Below are positions 28,481-37,891 of a stretch of 64,000 bases of DNA, piece after piece. The stretch comes from Alphaproteobacteria bacterium. Its GTDB lineage: Bacteria > Myxococcota_A > UBA796 > CAJQPC01. The translations under genes and the position numbers were made by a program. Position 1 is the first letter of the stretch. Each line of letters begins with the position of its first letter. The stretch lies in the NCBI GenBank assembly GCA_020632795.1, contig JACKEV010000017.1:62001-126000 (forward strand). The letters run 5' to 3'. The notes beneath the pieces are model-generated. The model saw nothing but the letters and a program-made list of their open reading frames with translations. It was not told the origin of the DNA and made no database searches.

Positions 28481-31264
28481 CTACCCGGTTCCTGGCCCCG
28501 CCCCTACCTGACCCCCGTCAACTCGCATCACCAACGCGAACGCCTCCCGCCACCCGAGCGCTCGGCCGTTCGCCGTATGGAGCAGCCAGTGGGTGAGCCA
28601 CGACCCGACGCCGGGGAAGGCCCCTGGGTCCTCCAGCCAGGTCTCCGCGAGCCGGACCAACTCCGGCGTGTGCTCGCCCGGAGCGGTGGACACGATGCGG
28701 GACAGGGGGCTGCCGTGGTTCGGGTCTTGTTTGACGTCGGGGTCTCGCCCCAATGTCTCCGCCAGCGACAGGAGCCGCTCCGGGCAGCGTGCCCACAGAG
28801 ATCGGGGGATGGCGTACCGGACCTCGACGTGCAGCTCATCCAGAAGGAGGGGGAGCAGCAGATCCTCGGGGATGAAGGACAGCATCTCAGGCTGCTGGAG
28901 GTGCGGATCGACCGTTGAGGCACGGAGCTGATACACCCACTCCTGCCAGAAGGAGCGTGGCAGGACGGGCCAGACGCTGGCCGGGAGGAAGCGCACGGCC
29001 TCGAGCAGACCCGGGAAGTGGGCGTCGGACGGACGCAGCGTCCACAACGTCACCGCGTCCTCGACCGACAAGGTGGGATGCCGCCGAGGCTCGAACACCA
29101 GGGGTGGGCACCAGCGATCGCGCGCGGACCAGCGCCTCCAGCACCACGCGACGACCGTGGAGAGCTCCACATCGTTCCGTTGGCAGGCTTCGCGCAACGC
29201 CGGCAGGCCGAACTCAAGCCTGAGCAACTGGCGCGTCCGGTCTTCCGGCAGGGTCTCCAGGAGCCCCGCGCCGAGCCGCACCAACAGATCGGGGTGCTGG
29301 ATGTCCGGCTCGCCCGGGCCGAAACTCAGCCGGATGCCCTCTTCCAGGAGCACGCCGCCCAGCCTGTAGAGGCCGAGGCGGATACGGCCGGCGGGCTCGG
29401 TGTCCCCGGTATCGTGTCTGCTCGCCATCAGCTGGCCGCTGTCGCGGATCTTCTGATCCTCAGGGCTCAGGGGCGTGGGGGCCCAGGGGTCCAGCGTGGC
29501 CGGGATGCCAGGGACGGGGTTGTCGCGGACGATCCAGGCCAGCGCGAGGGCGGCGGTGAACCAGCGGTGGGTGGCAACGAGTCCCTTGAAGAGATGCTGG
29601 CCGCCAGCCAGCAGCACCGGGACCGGCGGCCAGTTGGTCCACCGCCTCCGCAGGAGGGGGAGCATCCTCGCCCACAGCCGCCTGGCCAGATCGACCGGGA
29701 CCGCCTCGGGGTCGATCAAGGCGGCGAGCCCCGCTATGCGGAACGCCCCCTCCAACACGAGGCACTGCTCAGGGGTCTGGGGCGCTTCGCACAGGGCGGC
29801 TTCGATGGCGCCCGGCCTGCGCTTCAGGACCTCGTCCAGCCAGCGGCGCAGGAGCCGCTCGGCGGTGCTCTCATACAGGAGCAGCGTGCCCCGATCGTCC
29901 ACTGAGCCCTTGGCCAGGCGCTCGAAGGCGGCGTCAGCCGTCGTGAGGGTCAACCAGCGAGGCCCCAGCCGGTAGCCGTCGCCGTCGGCGTGCAGCAGGC
30001 CCGCCGCCCTCAGGCCCTGGATCACCGTCTCGGGATCGGGCCGGAGGGCGTCACGGAGCTTCGTGGCGAGGTCGTCCGGCTCCTGCACGGCGAGCTGGAG
30101 CAGCGCGTCGCGATCCAGCGGCGGGGCGCGCTCGGGAGGGACGAGGTCGGTCCAGGTCTCTGCGGGGAGGACACCCGCCGGATCGACGCCCTGGCGCAGC
30201 GCGGCGGTGGCCATCTCGGTCAACAGGTCCGCTCCCTCCTTCCGCAGCAGAGCGGCCATGCCCGGTGGCGCCTTGCGATCCGAGCGGTCCGCCGCGAGCT
30301 TCAGCCACGCGCGCACCCAGCGCGACGCCTGGCGCTGGTGGGGGCCCCCGTCATTGACGCTGCCCCAGCCGGCCTCGTCGATGACCCCCAAGAAGGCGAG
30401 GGCGTCGCCGGGGGTGTCGAACAGCTCGAGGTTCTCCGGCGCGCACAGGCCCTCCCGGGCCGTCGAAGCATCGAAGCCGCCGCCTGGGGTCACCCTCTGC
30501 GCGGCCCAGTCGATGAGCCGCTCCATCCACGCCGAGGCTGGCGGGGTCTCGACGATGCGCCAGTCTGTCGCCTGCTCGGCACGTTCATGGGGCTCATGCA
30601 GCAATAGAGGAGACTCAGCGCCTGGCGGTCTCTCGCTCGTCGGGGGGCTCGGCGACCCGGGCGTCGCCACACAGAGCCGCAGCTCCGCCCGCTCCTTGAG
30701 CCACGCGGTCGGCTCCTCTGCCGGGTCGCTCAGCTCCAGGAACACGTGCCCTGTCGAGGGCATCTCCCGGAGCGCCTCGGGCCACCCGCCGGCCTGGATG
30801 ACGTGCCAACTGCGCCGCTCCAACCACCGCCCCGCCAGGGTCTTGCCCGCCCCGGGCGGGGCCACCCACCAGGTGCGCGGCGCGGCCGGGCCGCCGCTCC
30901 GGGCGATCTCGCCAGGGATGCCTGGCATCAGCCCCTCCTGGTCGAGGTGGAGCGGCCGCAGCGCGGTGAACATGTTGAAGGCGTACATCGCCCCGTCGTT
31001 CGCGACGGACGCCGGGCGCATGCGCCGCTCCAGCTCGCTCTCCTCCAGCTTCAGGACCTCGGCGAGCAGGGGACGGAAGGGCGCGCCCCTACGGTCCCAC
31101 CACCCCAGACCCTTGCCCTTGTCAAGATCGCGCAGCTTGTTGGCGAAGGACTCGAAGCTCAGCGAGGCGTCGTCGGGCCACTGCCCCTCGTCGTGCATGA
31201 GTTTCGCGAGCGCGCGCAGGCTCAGGTCTTTCGTGTCGAGAGCGAGTTGCTTGAGCCAGGCCAT
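28481..31264 (-). CDS. large HTH/P-loop ATPase of a defence island
   Basis: A 927-residue protein. The first 85 residues resemble an XRE-like helix-turn-helix module (LSLRALAKLM, then FANKLRDLDKGKGLGWWDRR). A P-loop follows (APPGAGKT, 135-142) with VFLELSDP as a possible degenerate Walker B. The remaining 700 residues are helical, Trp/Leu/Arg-rich and look like STAND-type sensor repeats. GGAG precedes the ATG at 31264. An upstream in-frame extension to 31396 crosses the promoter repeats and is rejected. It diverges from the restriction operon, so a role as regulator or independent anti-phage ATPase is plausible but unproven. Confidence 0.72.
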   Translation of the reverse strand: MAWLKQLALDTKDLSLRALAKLMHDEGQWPDDASLSFESFANKLRDLDKGKGLGWWDRRGAPFRPLLAEVLKLEESELERRMRPASVANDGAMYAFNMFTALRPLHLDQEGLMPGIPGEIARSGGPAAPRTWWVAPPGAGKTLAGRWLERRSWHVIQAGGWPEALREMPSTGHVFLELSDPAEEPTAWLKERAELRLCVATPGSPSPPTSERPPGAESPLLLHEPHERAEQATDWRIVETPPASAWMERLIDWAAQRVTPGGGFDASTAREGLCAPENLELFDTPGDALAFLGVIDEAGWGSVNDGGPHQRQASRWVRAWLKLAADRSDRKAPPGMAALLRKEGADLLTEMATAALRQGVDPAGVLPAETWTDLVPPERAPPLDRDALLQLAVQEPDDLATKLRDALRPDPETVIQGLRAAGLLHADGDGYRLGPRWLTLTTADAAFERLAKGSVDDRGTLLLYESTAERLLRRWLDEVLKRRPGAIEAALCEAPQTPEQCLVLEGAFRIAGLAALIDPEAVPVDLARRLWARMLPLLRRRWTNWPPVPVLLAGGQHLFKGLVATHRWFTAALALAWIVRDNPVPGIPATLDPWAPTPLSPEDQKIRDSGQLMASRHDTGDTEPAGRIRLGLYRLGGVLLEEGIRLSFGPGEPDIQHPDLLVRLGAGLLETLPEDRTRQLLRLEFGLPALREACQRNDVELSTVVAWCWRRWSARDRWCPPLVFEPRRHPTLSVEDAVTLWTLRPSDAHFPGLLEAVRFLPASVWPVLPRSFWQEWVYQLRASTVDPHLQQPEMLSFIPEDLLLPLLLDELHVEVRYAIPRSLWARCPERLLSLAETLGRDPDVKQDPNHGSPLSRIVSTAPGEHTPELVRLAETWLEDPGAFPGVGSWLTHWLLHTANGRALGWREAFALVMRVDGGQVGAGPGTG

Positions 31265-31289
31265 GGGGACACTCCAGGGAGTCTTGCAT

Positions 31290-31326
31290 GATACATGATG
31301 TATCCATGATGTATTCAGGATGTAGA
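31290..31326. promoter_or_regulatory. 11-bp tandem repeats and palindrome in the divergent promoter
   Basis: CATGATGTATC (31294-31304) and CATGATGTATT (31305-31315) are adjacent 11-base repeats, followed by a degenerate third copy CAGGATGTAGA (31316-31326). GATACATGATGTATC (31290-31304) is a perfect palindrome around a central G. One-helical-turn spacing is typical of cooperative repressor sites. On the minus strand TATCAT here could serve as a -10 for the ATPase gene. Confidence 0.5.
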
Positions 31327-31410
31327 ATGCTTGCCCCCGCGACCTGAAGAGGTCATCTTGCTTGTGCCGCTTCGACTTCCCGATGCGGCGAACCAACCCC
31401 GGGAGGGACC

Positions 31411-31578
31411 ATGGGCAACAAGCCTGGAAAGAAGACCCCGATGACGCCGGACGCCGCCCGGCGCATCCAGAGCCACGCCGACCGCACGAAGACCAACCAG
31501 GGCTTCAAGCAGCGGGCCCAGAGCACCGCCGCCAAGAACAGCGGCGGCAAGAAGGGCGGCGGCAAGAAGGGCGGATGA
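31411..31578 (+). CDS. SMP-like small basic protein
   Basis: A 55-residue protein preceded by GGGAGGGACC. MTPDAARRIQSHADRTK followed by GFKQRAQSTAAKN resembles the bacterial SMP (seed-maturation-protein-like) short proteins, ending in a Gly/Lys-rich tail (GGKKGGGKKGG). Function of the bacterial members is unknown; stress or dormancy association is suspected. It lies between the divergent defence promoters and hsdR and may simply be a host gene beside the island. Confidence 0.65.
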   Translation: MGNKPGKKTPMTPDAARRIQSHADRTKTNQGFKQRAQSTAAKNSGGKKGGGKKGG

Positions 31579-31590
31579 CGCCTCGCGGGT

Positions 31591-31612
31591 CCCCGGCCAC
31601 GGACGGCCGGGG
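31591..31612 (+). terminator. strong hairpin after the SMP-like gene
   Basis: CCCCGGCC (31591-31598) pairs perfectly with GGCCGGGG (31605-31612) around a six-base loop, 12 bases after the stop of the SMP-like gene. No U-tract follows, so its efficiency is uncertain. It would separate that gene from hsdR. Confidence 0.5.
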
Positions 31613-31704
31613 GCACGCCCCCGCATCCGGGCGGCCTCCGACGGCCGATTCCGTGCTACCCTCCCCGCCATCGGCCCCCCAGGACGCGAGGGGAGGGAGC
31701 CCCC

Positions 31705-34542
31705 ATGACCCCCGAACAGCAAGCCCGCCAGGACATCGACGCCCAGCTCCTCCAGGCCGGCTGGATCGTACAGGACGCGCGCGCAATCAACCTGGGCGCA
31801 GGCCGCGGGGTCGCGGTGCGCGAGTACCACACCGACGCCGGTCCCGCCGACTACGTGCTCTTCCTGGACGGCCAGGCCGCCGGCATCATCGAGGCCAAGC
31901 CGGTCGGGACCACGCTCGCCAGCGTCGAGGCGCAGACCCTGGCCTACGCCGCGTCCCTGCCCGCGCATGTCCCCGCGCCGGTCCGGCCGCTGCCCTTCCT
32001 CTTCGAGTCCACCGGGGCGGAGACCTGGTTCACCGACCGGCTCGCGCCCATCTCCCGCTCGCGCCGGGTGTTCAGCTTCTTCCAGCCCAGGACGCTGGCC
32101 GAGGAGCTGACCGCCGAGGCGCATCGCCTGCAAGGGCGCCCCAGCGCCCCGGCCGCCGCCACCCTGGTGGGGCGGATGCGCCAGGCCCCGCCGCTGAACA
32201 CCGTCGGCATGTGGCCCGCCCAGATCCGGGCGGTGCAGAACCTGGAGACCTCCATCCGGGAGGGGCGGCGCCGGGCGCTCATCCAGATGGCGACGGGCGC
32301 GGGCAAGACCTACACCACGGTGGCCGCGCTCTACCGGCTCATCCGCCATGGCGGCGCGCGGCGGGTGCTGTTCCTGGTCGACCGGGCCAACCTGGGGGAG
32401 CAGGCCCTGACCGAGTTCGAGGGCTACACCGCCCCGGACGACGGGCGCAAGTTCAGCGACCTCTACAACGTCGTCCACCTCACCCACAACACCGTGGGCC
32501 CCATCAACAAGGTGGTCATCAGCACCATCCAGCGCCTCTACTCCATCCTCCAGGGGGAGCCGGAGCTGGACCCGGCGCTGGACGAGCGCTCGGCGATGCT
32601 GGAGGGCCCGCTCATCACCGAGCCCCCGCCGGTGGTCTACAGCCCGCACATCCCGCCGGAGTTCTTCGACGTCATCGTCGTCGACGAGTGCCACCGCTCC
32701 ATCTACAGCCTGTGGCGCCAGGTGCTGGAGTACTTCGACGCGCAGCTCATCGGGCTGACCGCCACGCCCGACGCGCGCACCTTCGCCTTCTTCCGGCGCA
32801 ACGTGGTCTCGGAGTACCGCCACGAGCACGCGGTCCGGGACCGGGTGAACGTGCCCTATGAGGTCTACGAGATCCGCACGCGCATCGGGGAGAACGGCTC
32901 GGTGGTCGCCTCGGGGGGCGACGCGGTCATCGGCAAGCGGGACCGACAGACCCGCCAGGTCCGCTGGGAGGCGGTCGACGAGGACATCACCTACACCGCC
33001 CGGCAGCTCGACCGCAGCGTGGTGGCCCTCGACCAGATCCGCACAGTGGTCCGCGAGCTGCGGGCGAAGATGTTCACCGAGATCTTCCCGGGGCGCACCA
33101 CCCTGCCCAAGACCCTGTTCTTCGCCAAGAGCGACAGCCACGCCGACGACATCCTGCGGGTCGTGCGCGAGGAGTTCGGCCTGAGCAACGAGGAGGCCGT
33201 CAAGATCACCTACAAGACGGGCCTGGACGCGGACGGGCGGCGCATCAAGGGCGCCTCGAAGCGGCCGGGGCAGCTCATCAAGGACTTCCGCACCCGGTTC
33301 AACCCCCGGGTCGCGGTGACCGTGGACAAGATCGCGACGGGCACGGACGTGAAGCCCCTGGAGTGCGTGGTGTTCATGCGTACGGTGAAGTCCCGGGGGC
33401 TGTTCGAGCAGATGAAGGGGCGCGGCGTGCGGGTGATGAACGACACCGACTTCCAGACGGTCACCCCCGACGCGAAGCGCAAGACCCACTTCGTCCTGGT
33501 GGACTGCGTGGGGGTCTGCGAGAGCCCCAAGACCGACCCGCCGCTGATCCGGGAGCGCAGCGCCACCCTCAAGCAGCTCCTGGACCGGGTGGCCGTGGGG
33601 GATCGACGGGACGAGACCCTGGCCACCCTCGCCGGTCGCCTCGACCGCATGGAGCGCCAGCTCGACGGGGACCAGACCCGCCAGGTGGAGGAGGCCAGCG
33701 GCGGGGTCTCGCTGCTGAGCATCGTCGGGGGCCTGATCGAGTGCATCGACGCGGACCGGGAGGACGCGCGGGCGCGGGAGATCTTCCAGCTTTCGCCGGA
33801 CCAGGCGCCCACCGAGGCGCAGCTCCAGGTGGCCCAGCGCGAGCTGCGCGATGGCGCCGCGGCGGTGCTCGCCCACAACCCCACGCTGCGGGAGGTGCTG
33901 CTGGAGGTCCGCCGGCTGCAGGAGCAGCTCATCGACGCCGAGAGCCTGGACGCGGTGGTCCACGCCGGCCGTGCGCGAGACAGGGAGATCGACTACGACC
34001 AGCAGCTCGTGGCCTCGTTCGAGACCTTCATCGAAGAGAACAAGGACAGGATCACCGCCTTGCAGGTCCTCTACGCCCGCCCCTACGCCCAGCGCCTGAC
34101 CCGGGCGCAGCTCCGCGAGCTGGCCGAGGCCATCGAGGCGCCACCGAGGAGCTGGACCCCGGACCGGCTGTGGGCGGCCTACGAACGCCTGCAGGCCAGC
34201 CGGGTGCGCGGCAGCGGCGGCCAGGTCTGGACCGACATCGTCTCCCTGGCCCGGCACGCTCTGCACCCGACCGAGGACCTGGTGCCCTTCGCGGAGACGG
34301 TGGCCGCGCGCTTCGAGAACTGGCTGGCCCAGCAGCAGAACACCGGGCGCCGGTTCACCGAGGAGCAGCTGGTGTGGCTGAGGCTCATCGCGGAGCGCAT
34401 CGGCGTGGACGCCGGGGTGCGGGTCGAGGACCTCCAGGACAGCCCGTTCTTCGAGCGCGGCGGGCTGACGCGGGGGCTGGAGGTGTTCGGGGGGGAGCTG
34501 GAGGAGATCGTGACGCGGTTGAATGAGGAGTTGGTGGCGTGA
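31705..34542 (+). CDS. hsdR: type I restriction endonuclease, R (motor/nuclease) subunit
   Basis: A 945-residue HsdR. The N-terminal nuclease has the PD-(D/E)XK core GPADYVLFL...IIEAKP (D49, E63, K65). The SF2 translocase follows with Walker A ATGAGKT (196-202), DECH (327-330), the helicase C motifs KTLFFAKSDSHADD and GTDVKPLECVVFMR, and a C-terminal HsdS/M-interaction region after about residue 600. GGGGAGGGAG precedes the ATG at 31705. It overlaps hsdS by four bases (ATGA). With hsdS and the distant hsdM it forms a complete type I system. Confidence 0.95.
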   Translation: MTPEQQARQDIDAQLLQAGWIVQDARAINLGAGRGVAVREYHTDAGPADYVLFLDGQAAGIIEAKPVGTTLASVEAQTLAYAASLPAHVPAPVRPLPFLFESTGAETWFTDRLAPISRSRRVFSFFQPRTLAEELTAEAHRLQGRPSAPAAATLVGRMRQAPPLNTVGMWPAQIRAVQNLETSIREGRRRALIQMATGAGKTYTTVAALYRLIRHGGARRVLFLVDRANLGEQALTEFEGYTAPDDGRKFSDLYNVVHLTHNTVGPINKVVISTIQRLYSILQGEPELDPALDERSAMLEGPLITEPPPVVYSPHIPPEFFDVIVVDECHRSIYSLWRQVLEYFDAQLIGLTATPDARTFAFFRRNVVSEYRHEHAVRDRVNVPYEVYEIRTRIGENGSVVASGGDAVIGKRDRQTRQVRWEAVDEDITYTARQLDRSVVALDQIRTVVRELRAKMFTEIFPGRTTLPKTLFFAKSDSHADDILRVVREEFGLSNEEAVKITYKTGLDADGRRIKGASKRPGQLIKDFRTRFNPRVAVTVDKIATGTDVKPLECVVFMRTVKSRGLFEQMKGRGVRVMNDTDFQTVTPDAKRKTHFVLVDCVGVCESPKTDPPLIRERSATLKQLLDRVAVGDRRDETLATLAGRLDRMERQLDGDQTRQVEEASGGVSLLSIVGGLIECIDADREDARAREIFQLSPDQAPTEAQLQVAQRELRDGAAAVLAHNPTLREVLLEVRRLQEQLIDAESLDAVVHAGRARDREIDYDQQLVASFETFIEENKDRITALQVLYARPYAQRLTRAQLRELAEAIEAPPRSWTPDRLWAAYERLQASRVRGSGGQVWTDIVSLARHALHPTEDLVPFAETVAARFENWLAQQQNTGRRFTEEQLVWLRLIAERIGVDAGVRVEDLQDSPFFERGGLTRGLEVFGGELEEIVTRLNEELVA

Positions 34543-36122
34543 TGAAGGAGGAGGTATCTGGACTGCCGACGGGGTGGACTTGGACGCAGCTTGGCACGTT
34601 GCTCGACGATATTGAGGCCGGGAAGAGCTTTCAGGTCAATCCGGCCAGACCTGCCTCCGGGGATGTCGGGATACTCAAGGTCAGCGCGGTCTCGTGGGGT
34701 GAGTACCAAGAAGACGAGAGCAAGACTGTAGACGACCCGAGCAGGGTCAACCCTGACGTGTTTGTGCAGCAGGGAGACTTTCTGTTCAGCCGGGCCAACA
34801 CAATCGAGTTGGTCGGAGCGTGTGTCATCGCTCGGAGGGTTACTCGCCGGTCGATGTTGAGCGACAAGACGCTGAGGTTCCGCTTCCGAGTTCCCATGAA
34901 GGAATGGGTGCTTTATGGGCTTCGTAGCCCACATGGCCGAGCAGAGATTCAGCGCCTCGCAACAGGCAACCAGGACTCCATGCGGAACATCGGACAACGC
35001 CGGATTCGGCAGATCCGAATCCCTGTTCCCCCTCTCCCCGAACAACGCCGCATCGTCGCCGAGATCGAGAAGCACTTCACCCGCCTCGACGCCGCCGTCG
35101 CCGCTCTGGAGCGCGTGAAGGCCCGGCTCGTGCGGGCGCGGGCCAGCGTGCTCAAGACGGCCGTGGAGGGCCGCCTCGTGCCCACGGAGGCCGAACTGGC
35201 GCGGGCTGAGGGGCGGGACTACGAGACGGGCGAGGTGTTGCTGGAGCGCATCCTGGTCGAGCGCCGGGCCCGGCACGAGGAGGCGCAGCAGGGGGCGAAG
35301 CGGAAGAACCGGTACGTCGAGCCCAAGGCGCCGGAGACGGAGGGGTTGCCGGAGCTGCCGGAGGGGTGGGTGTGGGCAACCGGCACGCAGCTTCTCGGCG
35401 GCCTTCAGACAGGCCCTTTTGGAAGCATGCTGCACAAGTCGGACTACGTCTCTGATGGCACGCCTGTGGTGAACCCACAACACTTTCGGCACGGGAGGAT
35501 CACACCCGATGAAGCTGTATCCGTGCCACCCAGCATCGCCAAGAAGCTGAAGAGATACAGTTTGCGGGCGGGAGATGTCCTCCTCGCGCGACGCGGTGAA
35601 ATGGGACGGTGTGCGTTGGTTGGGCACAGGGAGGATGGCTGGCTGCTGGGCACAGGCAGTTTGTCGCTACGGCTGGCCGGCCCCCTGAATCTTCAGTACT
35701 TCTGTTGGTTCCTACGCAGTCCTTCCACCGTCCGTCGCTTGGAGGGCGAGTCGGTTGGGTCGACAATGACCAACTTGAACCAGAAGATTTTGTTAGCCCT
35801 CCCTGTCCCACTCCCCCCCCTCGCCGAACAACACCGCATCGTCGCCGAGGTCGACCGCCGCCTCTCCGTCATCGACGCCCTCGAGTCCACCGTCGACACG
35901 AACCTCGCCCGCTGCGCCCGCCTGCGCCAGGCCATCCTCAAGCGCGCCTTCGAGGGCCGACTCGTTCCCCAGGACCCCCGCGACGAGCCGGCGGCGGAGA
36001 TGCTGGCCCGGGTGAAGGCGGGCGGGCCTGCGGAGATGCCGATGTCATCGACGTCACGGAAGACCGAGCCCTCATCCCCCCGGGTCGCGCAGCGTGACCT
36101 CTTCGAGGACCGAGCACCATGA
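34539..36122 (+). CDS. hsdS: type I restriction-modification specificity subunit
   Basis: A 527-residue HsdS with two target-recognition domains (about residues 5-160 and 275-430). Each is followed by the conserved spacer helix PPLPEQRRIVAEIEKHF / PPLAEQHRIVAEVDRRL that sets the distance between half-sites. Both recognition domains are visibly less GC-rich than the conserved helices, as expected for swapped domains. The C-terminal tail (MPMSSTSRKTEPS) reappears in a small downstream gene at 37731. It overlaps hsdR and the next gene by four bases each. Confidence 0.93.
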   Translation: MMKEEVSGLPTGWTWTQLGTLLDDIEAGKSFQVNPARPASGDVGILKVSAVSWGEYQEDESKTVDDPSRVNPDVFVQQGDFLFSRANTIELVGACVIARRVTRRSMLSDKTLRFRFRVPMKEWVLYGLRSPHGRAEIQRLATGNQDSMRNIGQRRIRQIRIPVPPLPEQRRIVAEIEKHFTRLDAAVAALERVKARLVRARASVLKTAVEGRLVPTEAELARAEGRDYETGEVLLERILVERRARHEEAQQGAKRKNRYVEPKAPETEGLPELPEGWVWATGTQLLGGLQTGPFGSMLHKSDYVSDGTPVVNPQHFRHGRITPDEAVSVPPSIAKKLKRYSLRAGDVLLARRGEMGRCALVGHREDGWLLGTGSLSLRLAGPLNLQYFCWFLRSPSTVRRLEGESVGSTMTNLNQKILLALPVPLPPLAEQHRIVAEVDRRLSVIDALESTVDTNLARCARLRQAILKRAFEGRLVPQDPRDEPAAEMLARVKAGGPAEMPMSSTSRKTEPSSPRVAQRDLFEDRAP

Positions 36123-37141
36123 CACCAGACCCGGTCGCTCCCTCGGAGCACCTGCATCAACACCCGCCGCCCGTGTCGGCTGACCCCGTCGGCTTGACGG
36201 GCCTCCGACGCCGCTTCGTGGATGGCCTGCTCGCCCTCCTCCAGCAGGATACCTCGTCCGCTCGCGAGCTCAGCGCGGCCGAGCGGGGCTTCGTGGACGG
36301 CTTCCTCCGTCGGCTCGCCGAGCACGAGGCGCCGTCCGGCTTGAGCGACGCCCAGCGCCGGTTCGTCGATGGCTTCGTCGCGCGCGCCAGACCGAGCCAG
36401 CCCGCCGAGACGCCCGCCGAGGAGTTCCGGCGGGTGGTCATGGAGCGATGGGAGCTGATCACCTGGCGGGCGCACGGCGCGGTGGCCATCGAGTTCACCC
36501 GCCTCGAACCCGAGCGGCTGCGTATGCTGACCTTGTTGGAGCAGACGCCACCCCTGCTCGCGCCTCTGAACCGTTCGCGGGACGAGGTCACGCACAGCGC
36601 GCTGCTGGGCTGGGCCTTGCGCCGGCCGGGGGCGCTGGGCACGCAGCTCCGGTCGGCCTTCCTTCGGTGCCTGGACCAGCGCTACAGCCTCGACGGCTGG
36701 CTGGTGGAGACCGAGCGCACGCTCGGGAAGGGGTGCCGGGTGGACGTGGACATCACCGTGCCTGGCGCGTGGCGCTGCATGATCGAGATGAAGGTGGACG
36801 CTCAAGAGCGCGACCGCCAGCTCGACGACTACCGGGAGCACCTGGACCAGGCCTGCGACGATCTGTCCCTCGACGGGACCCTGGTGTTCCTCACCTTGGA
36901 CGGACGCAAAGGCAAGACCCGGGTTGACCACACGCGCTTGTCCTTCAAACGGATCCTGGGCGCGTGGCTCCCGCTGACGGTTCGCCATGAGCCGGATGCC
37001 CTCTACCTGCGGCTGTGGTTGGCCAGCGTCGCGCGCGACTTCTGTGGGCTGGGCGTCGGGCAGCCGCTCTCCCGCTGGAGCTTCTCCCAGCGCATCGCCG
37101 CCCTGGACTTCCTCAACGAGCTTGGAGAGAGAGATGTCTGA
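36119..37141 (+). CDS. PD-(D/E)XK nuclease-like protein (PDDEXK_4 type)
   Basis: A 340-residue protein coupled to hsdS. Residues 153-225 match the PDDEXK_4 pattern: EVTHSALLGWALRRPGALG, then D209/D211 in CRVDVDITV and E223-x-K225 in CMIEMKVDA. The N-terminal 95 residues contain three copies of an RRFVDGF-like unit (RRFVDGLLALL, RGFVDGFLRRL, RRFVDGFVARA). It may be an extra nuclease of the restriction operon or a toxin-like effector. I cannot tell which strand or substrate it acts on. Confidence 0.7.
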   Translation: MTPDPVAPSEHLHQHPPPVSADPVGLTGLRRRFVDGLLALLQQDTSSARELSAAERGFVDGFLRRLAEHEAPSGLSDAQRRFVDGFVARARPSQPAETPAEEFRRVVMERWELITWRAHGAVAIEFTRLEPERLRMLTLLEQTPPLLAPLNRSRDEVTHSALLGWALRRPGALGTQLRSAFLRCLDQRYSLDGWLVETERTLGKGCRVDVDITVPGAWRCMIEMKVDAQERDRQLDDYREHLDQACDDLSLDGTLVFLTLDGRKGKTRVDHTRLSFKRILGAWLPLTVRHEPDALYLRLWLASVARDFCGLGVGQPLSRWSFSQRIAALDFLNELGERDV

Positions 37142-37727
37142 TGTCGTGAGCCCCCTGGCGGCGTTCGTGTTTCAACATGGCGCCTTGGCGGGGAACATCT
37201 TGTTTCGGAACGTGGACGAGGACGAGGACGGGGAGGTTCCCGGACTGACCGGCGAGGAGCGCGCCGCCATGAACCGCGCCGAGCCCATGCTCCGCGAGAC
37301 CTGGCTGGGCATCCTCAACGCCGGACGAGACGCCTTTCGACGTCTGGCGGCCGGTCACCCCGCGCAGCAGGAGATCGACAGCTACAACAAGCGCAAGAAG
37401 AAGATGTGGCTGGACGGGGAGGTGAAGTTCAAGCTTGCGCCGGACTGGCGTGCAGAGTGCGGCATCATCCTGCACCACTGGGGAGCAGACACCTACAACA
37501 TGCACGTCTGGGTCTGGACCCAGGTGCGTCACAGGCACGCCGCAGAGGTGGCCATCGCAGGCCTCCAGCCTGTGCCTTGGCGGAACGACCACGGCTCCTT
37601 CATCCGCACGCTGGGGGTGCCCCAGGAGGGGGAGGCCTACGCCGACATCGCGGGCCGTGCCGCCGAGGCCCTCTGGTCCCTGGCTCGCCCTATCGCGGAC
37701 GCCATCCACGCCGAGCTGGATCGCTGA
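37134..37727 (+). CDS. unknown protein inside the restriction operon
   Basis: A 197-residue soluble protein starting at ATG 37134 (preceded by GGAGAGAGAG) and overlapping the previous gene by eight bases. Features are an acidic stretch VDEDEDGEVPG, a basic patch YNKRKKKMW, and aromatic strands HHWGADTYNMHVWVWTQV. I recognise no domain. The position between hsdS and hsdM suggests a function tied to this operon. Confidence 0.65.
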   Translation: MSDVVSPLAAFVFQHGALAGNILFRNVDEDEDGEVPGLTGEERAAMNRAEPMLRETWLGILNAGRDAFRRLAAGHPAQQEIDSYNKRKKKMWLDGEVKFKLAPDWRAECGIILHHWGADTYNMHVWVWTQVRHRHAAEVAIAGLQPVPWRNDHGSFIRTLGVPQEGEAYADIAGRAAEALWSLARPIADAIHAELDR

Positions 37728-37730
37728 GTC

Positions 37731-37889
37731 ATGGGCACCTGGATCTTCCGTGTTGTCCGTCCCCTTGGGCCTGAGCGGGAGGCCGGCGGCCCCGCGCGAG
37801 AAGCGGGCTGGTCCGCTACAATACCGATGACATCGACGTCACGGAAGACCCCGTCGCAAGAACGACAGCTCCCACACCTGGAGGCCTGA
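37731..37889 (+). CDS. small protein with an HsdS-like C-terminal tail
   Basis: A 52-codon frame starting three bases after the previous stop and ending two bases before the next ATG. Its C-terminal half (IPMTSTSRKTPSQERQLPHLEA, spanning about residues 31-52) resembles the HsdS tail, and 27 bases (37824-37850) match 36039-36065 in hsdS with one mismatch. The last codons contain TGGAGG, the ribosome-binding site of the following gene. It may be a real small protein or the remnant of a second hsdS whose body was replaced. Weak start signal; coupling likely. Confidence 0.5.
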   Translation: MGTWIFRVVRPLGPEREAGGPAREAGWSATIPMTSTSRKTPSQERQLPHLEA

Positions 37890-37891
37890 CC

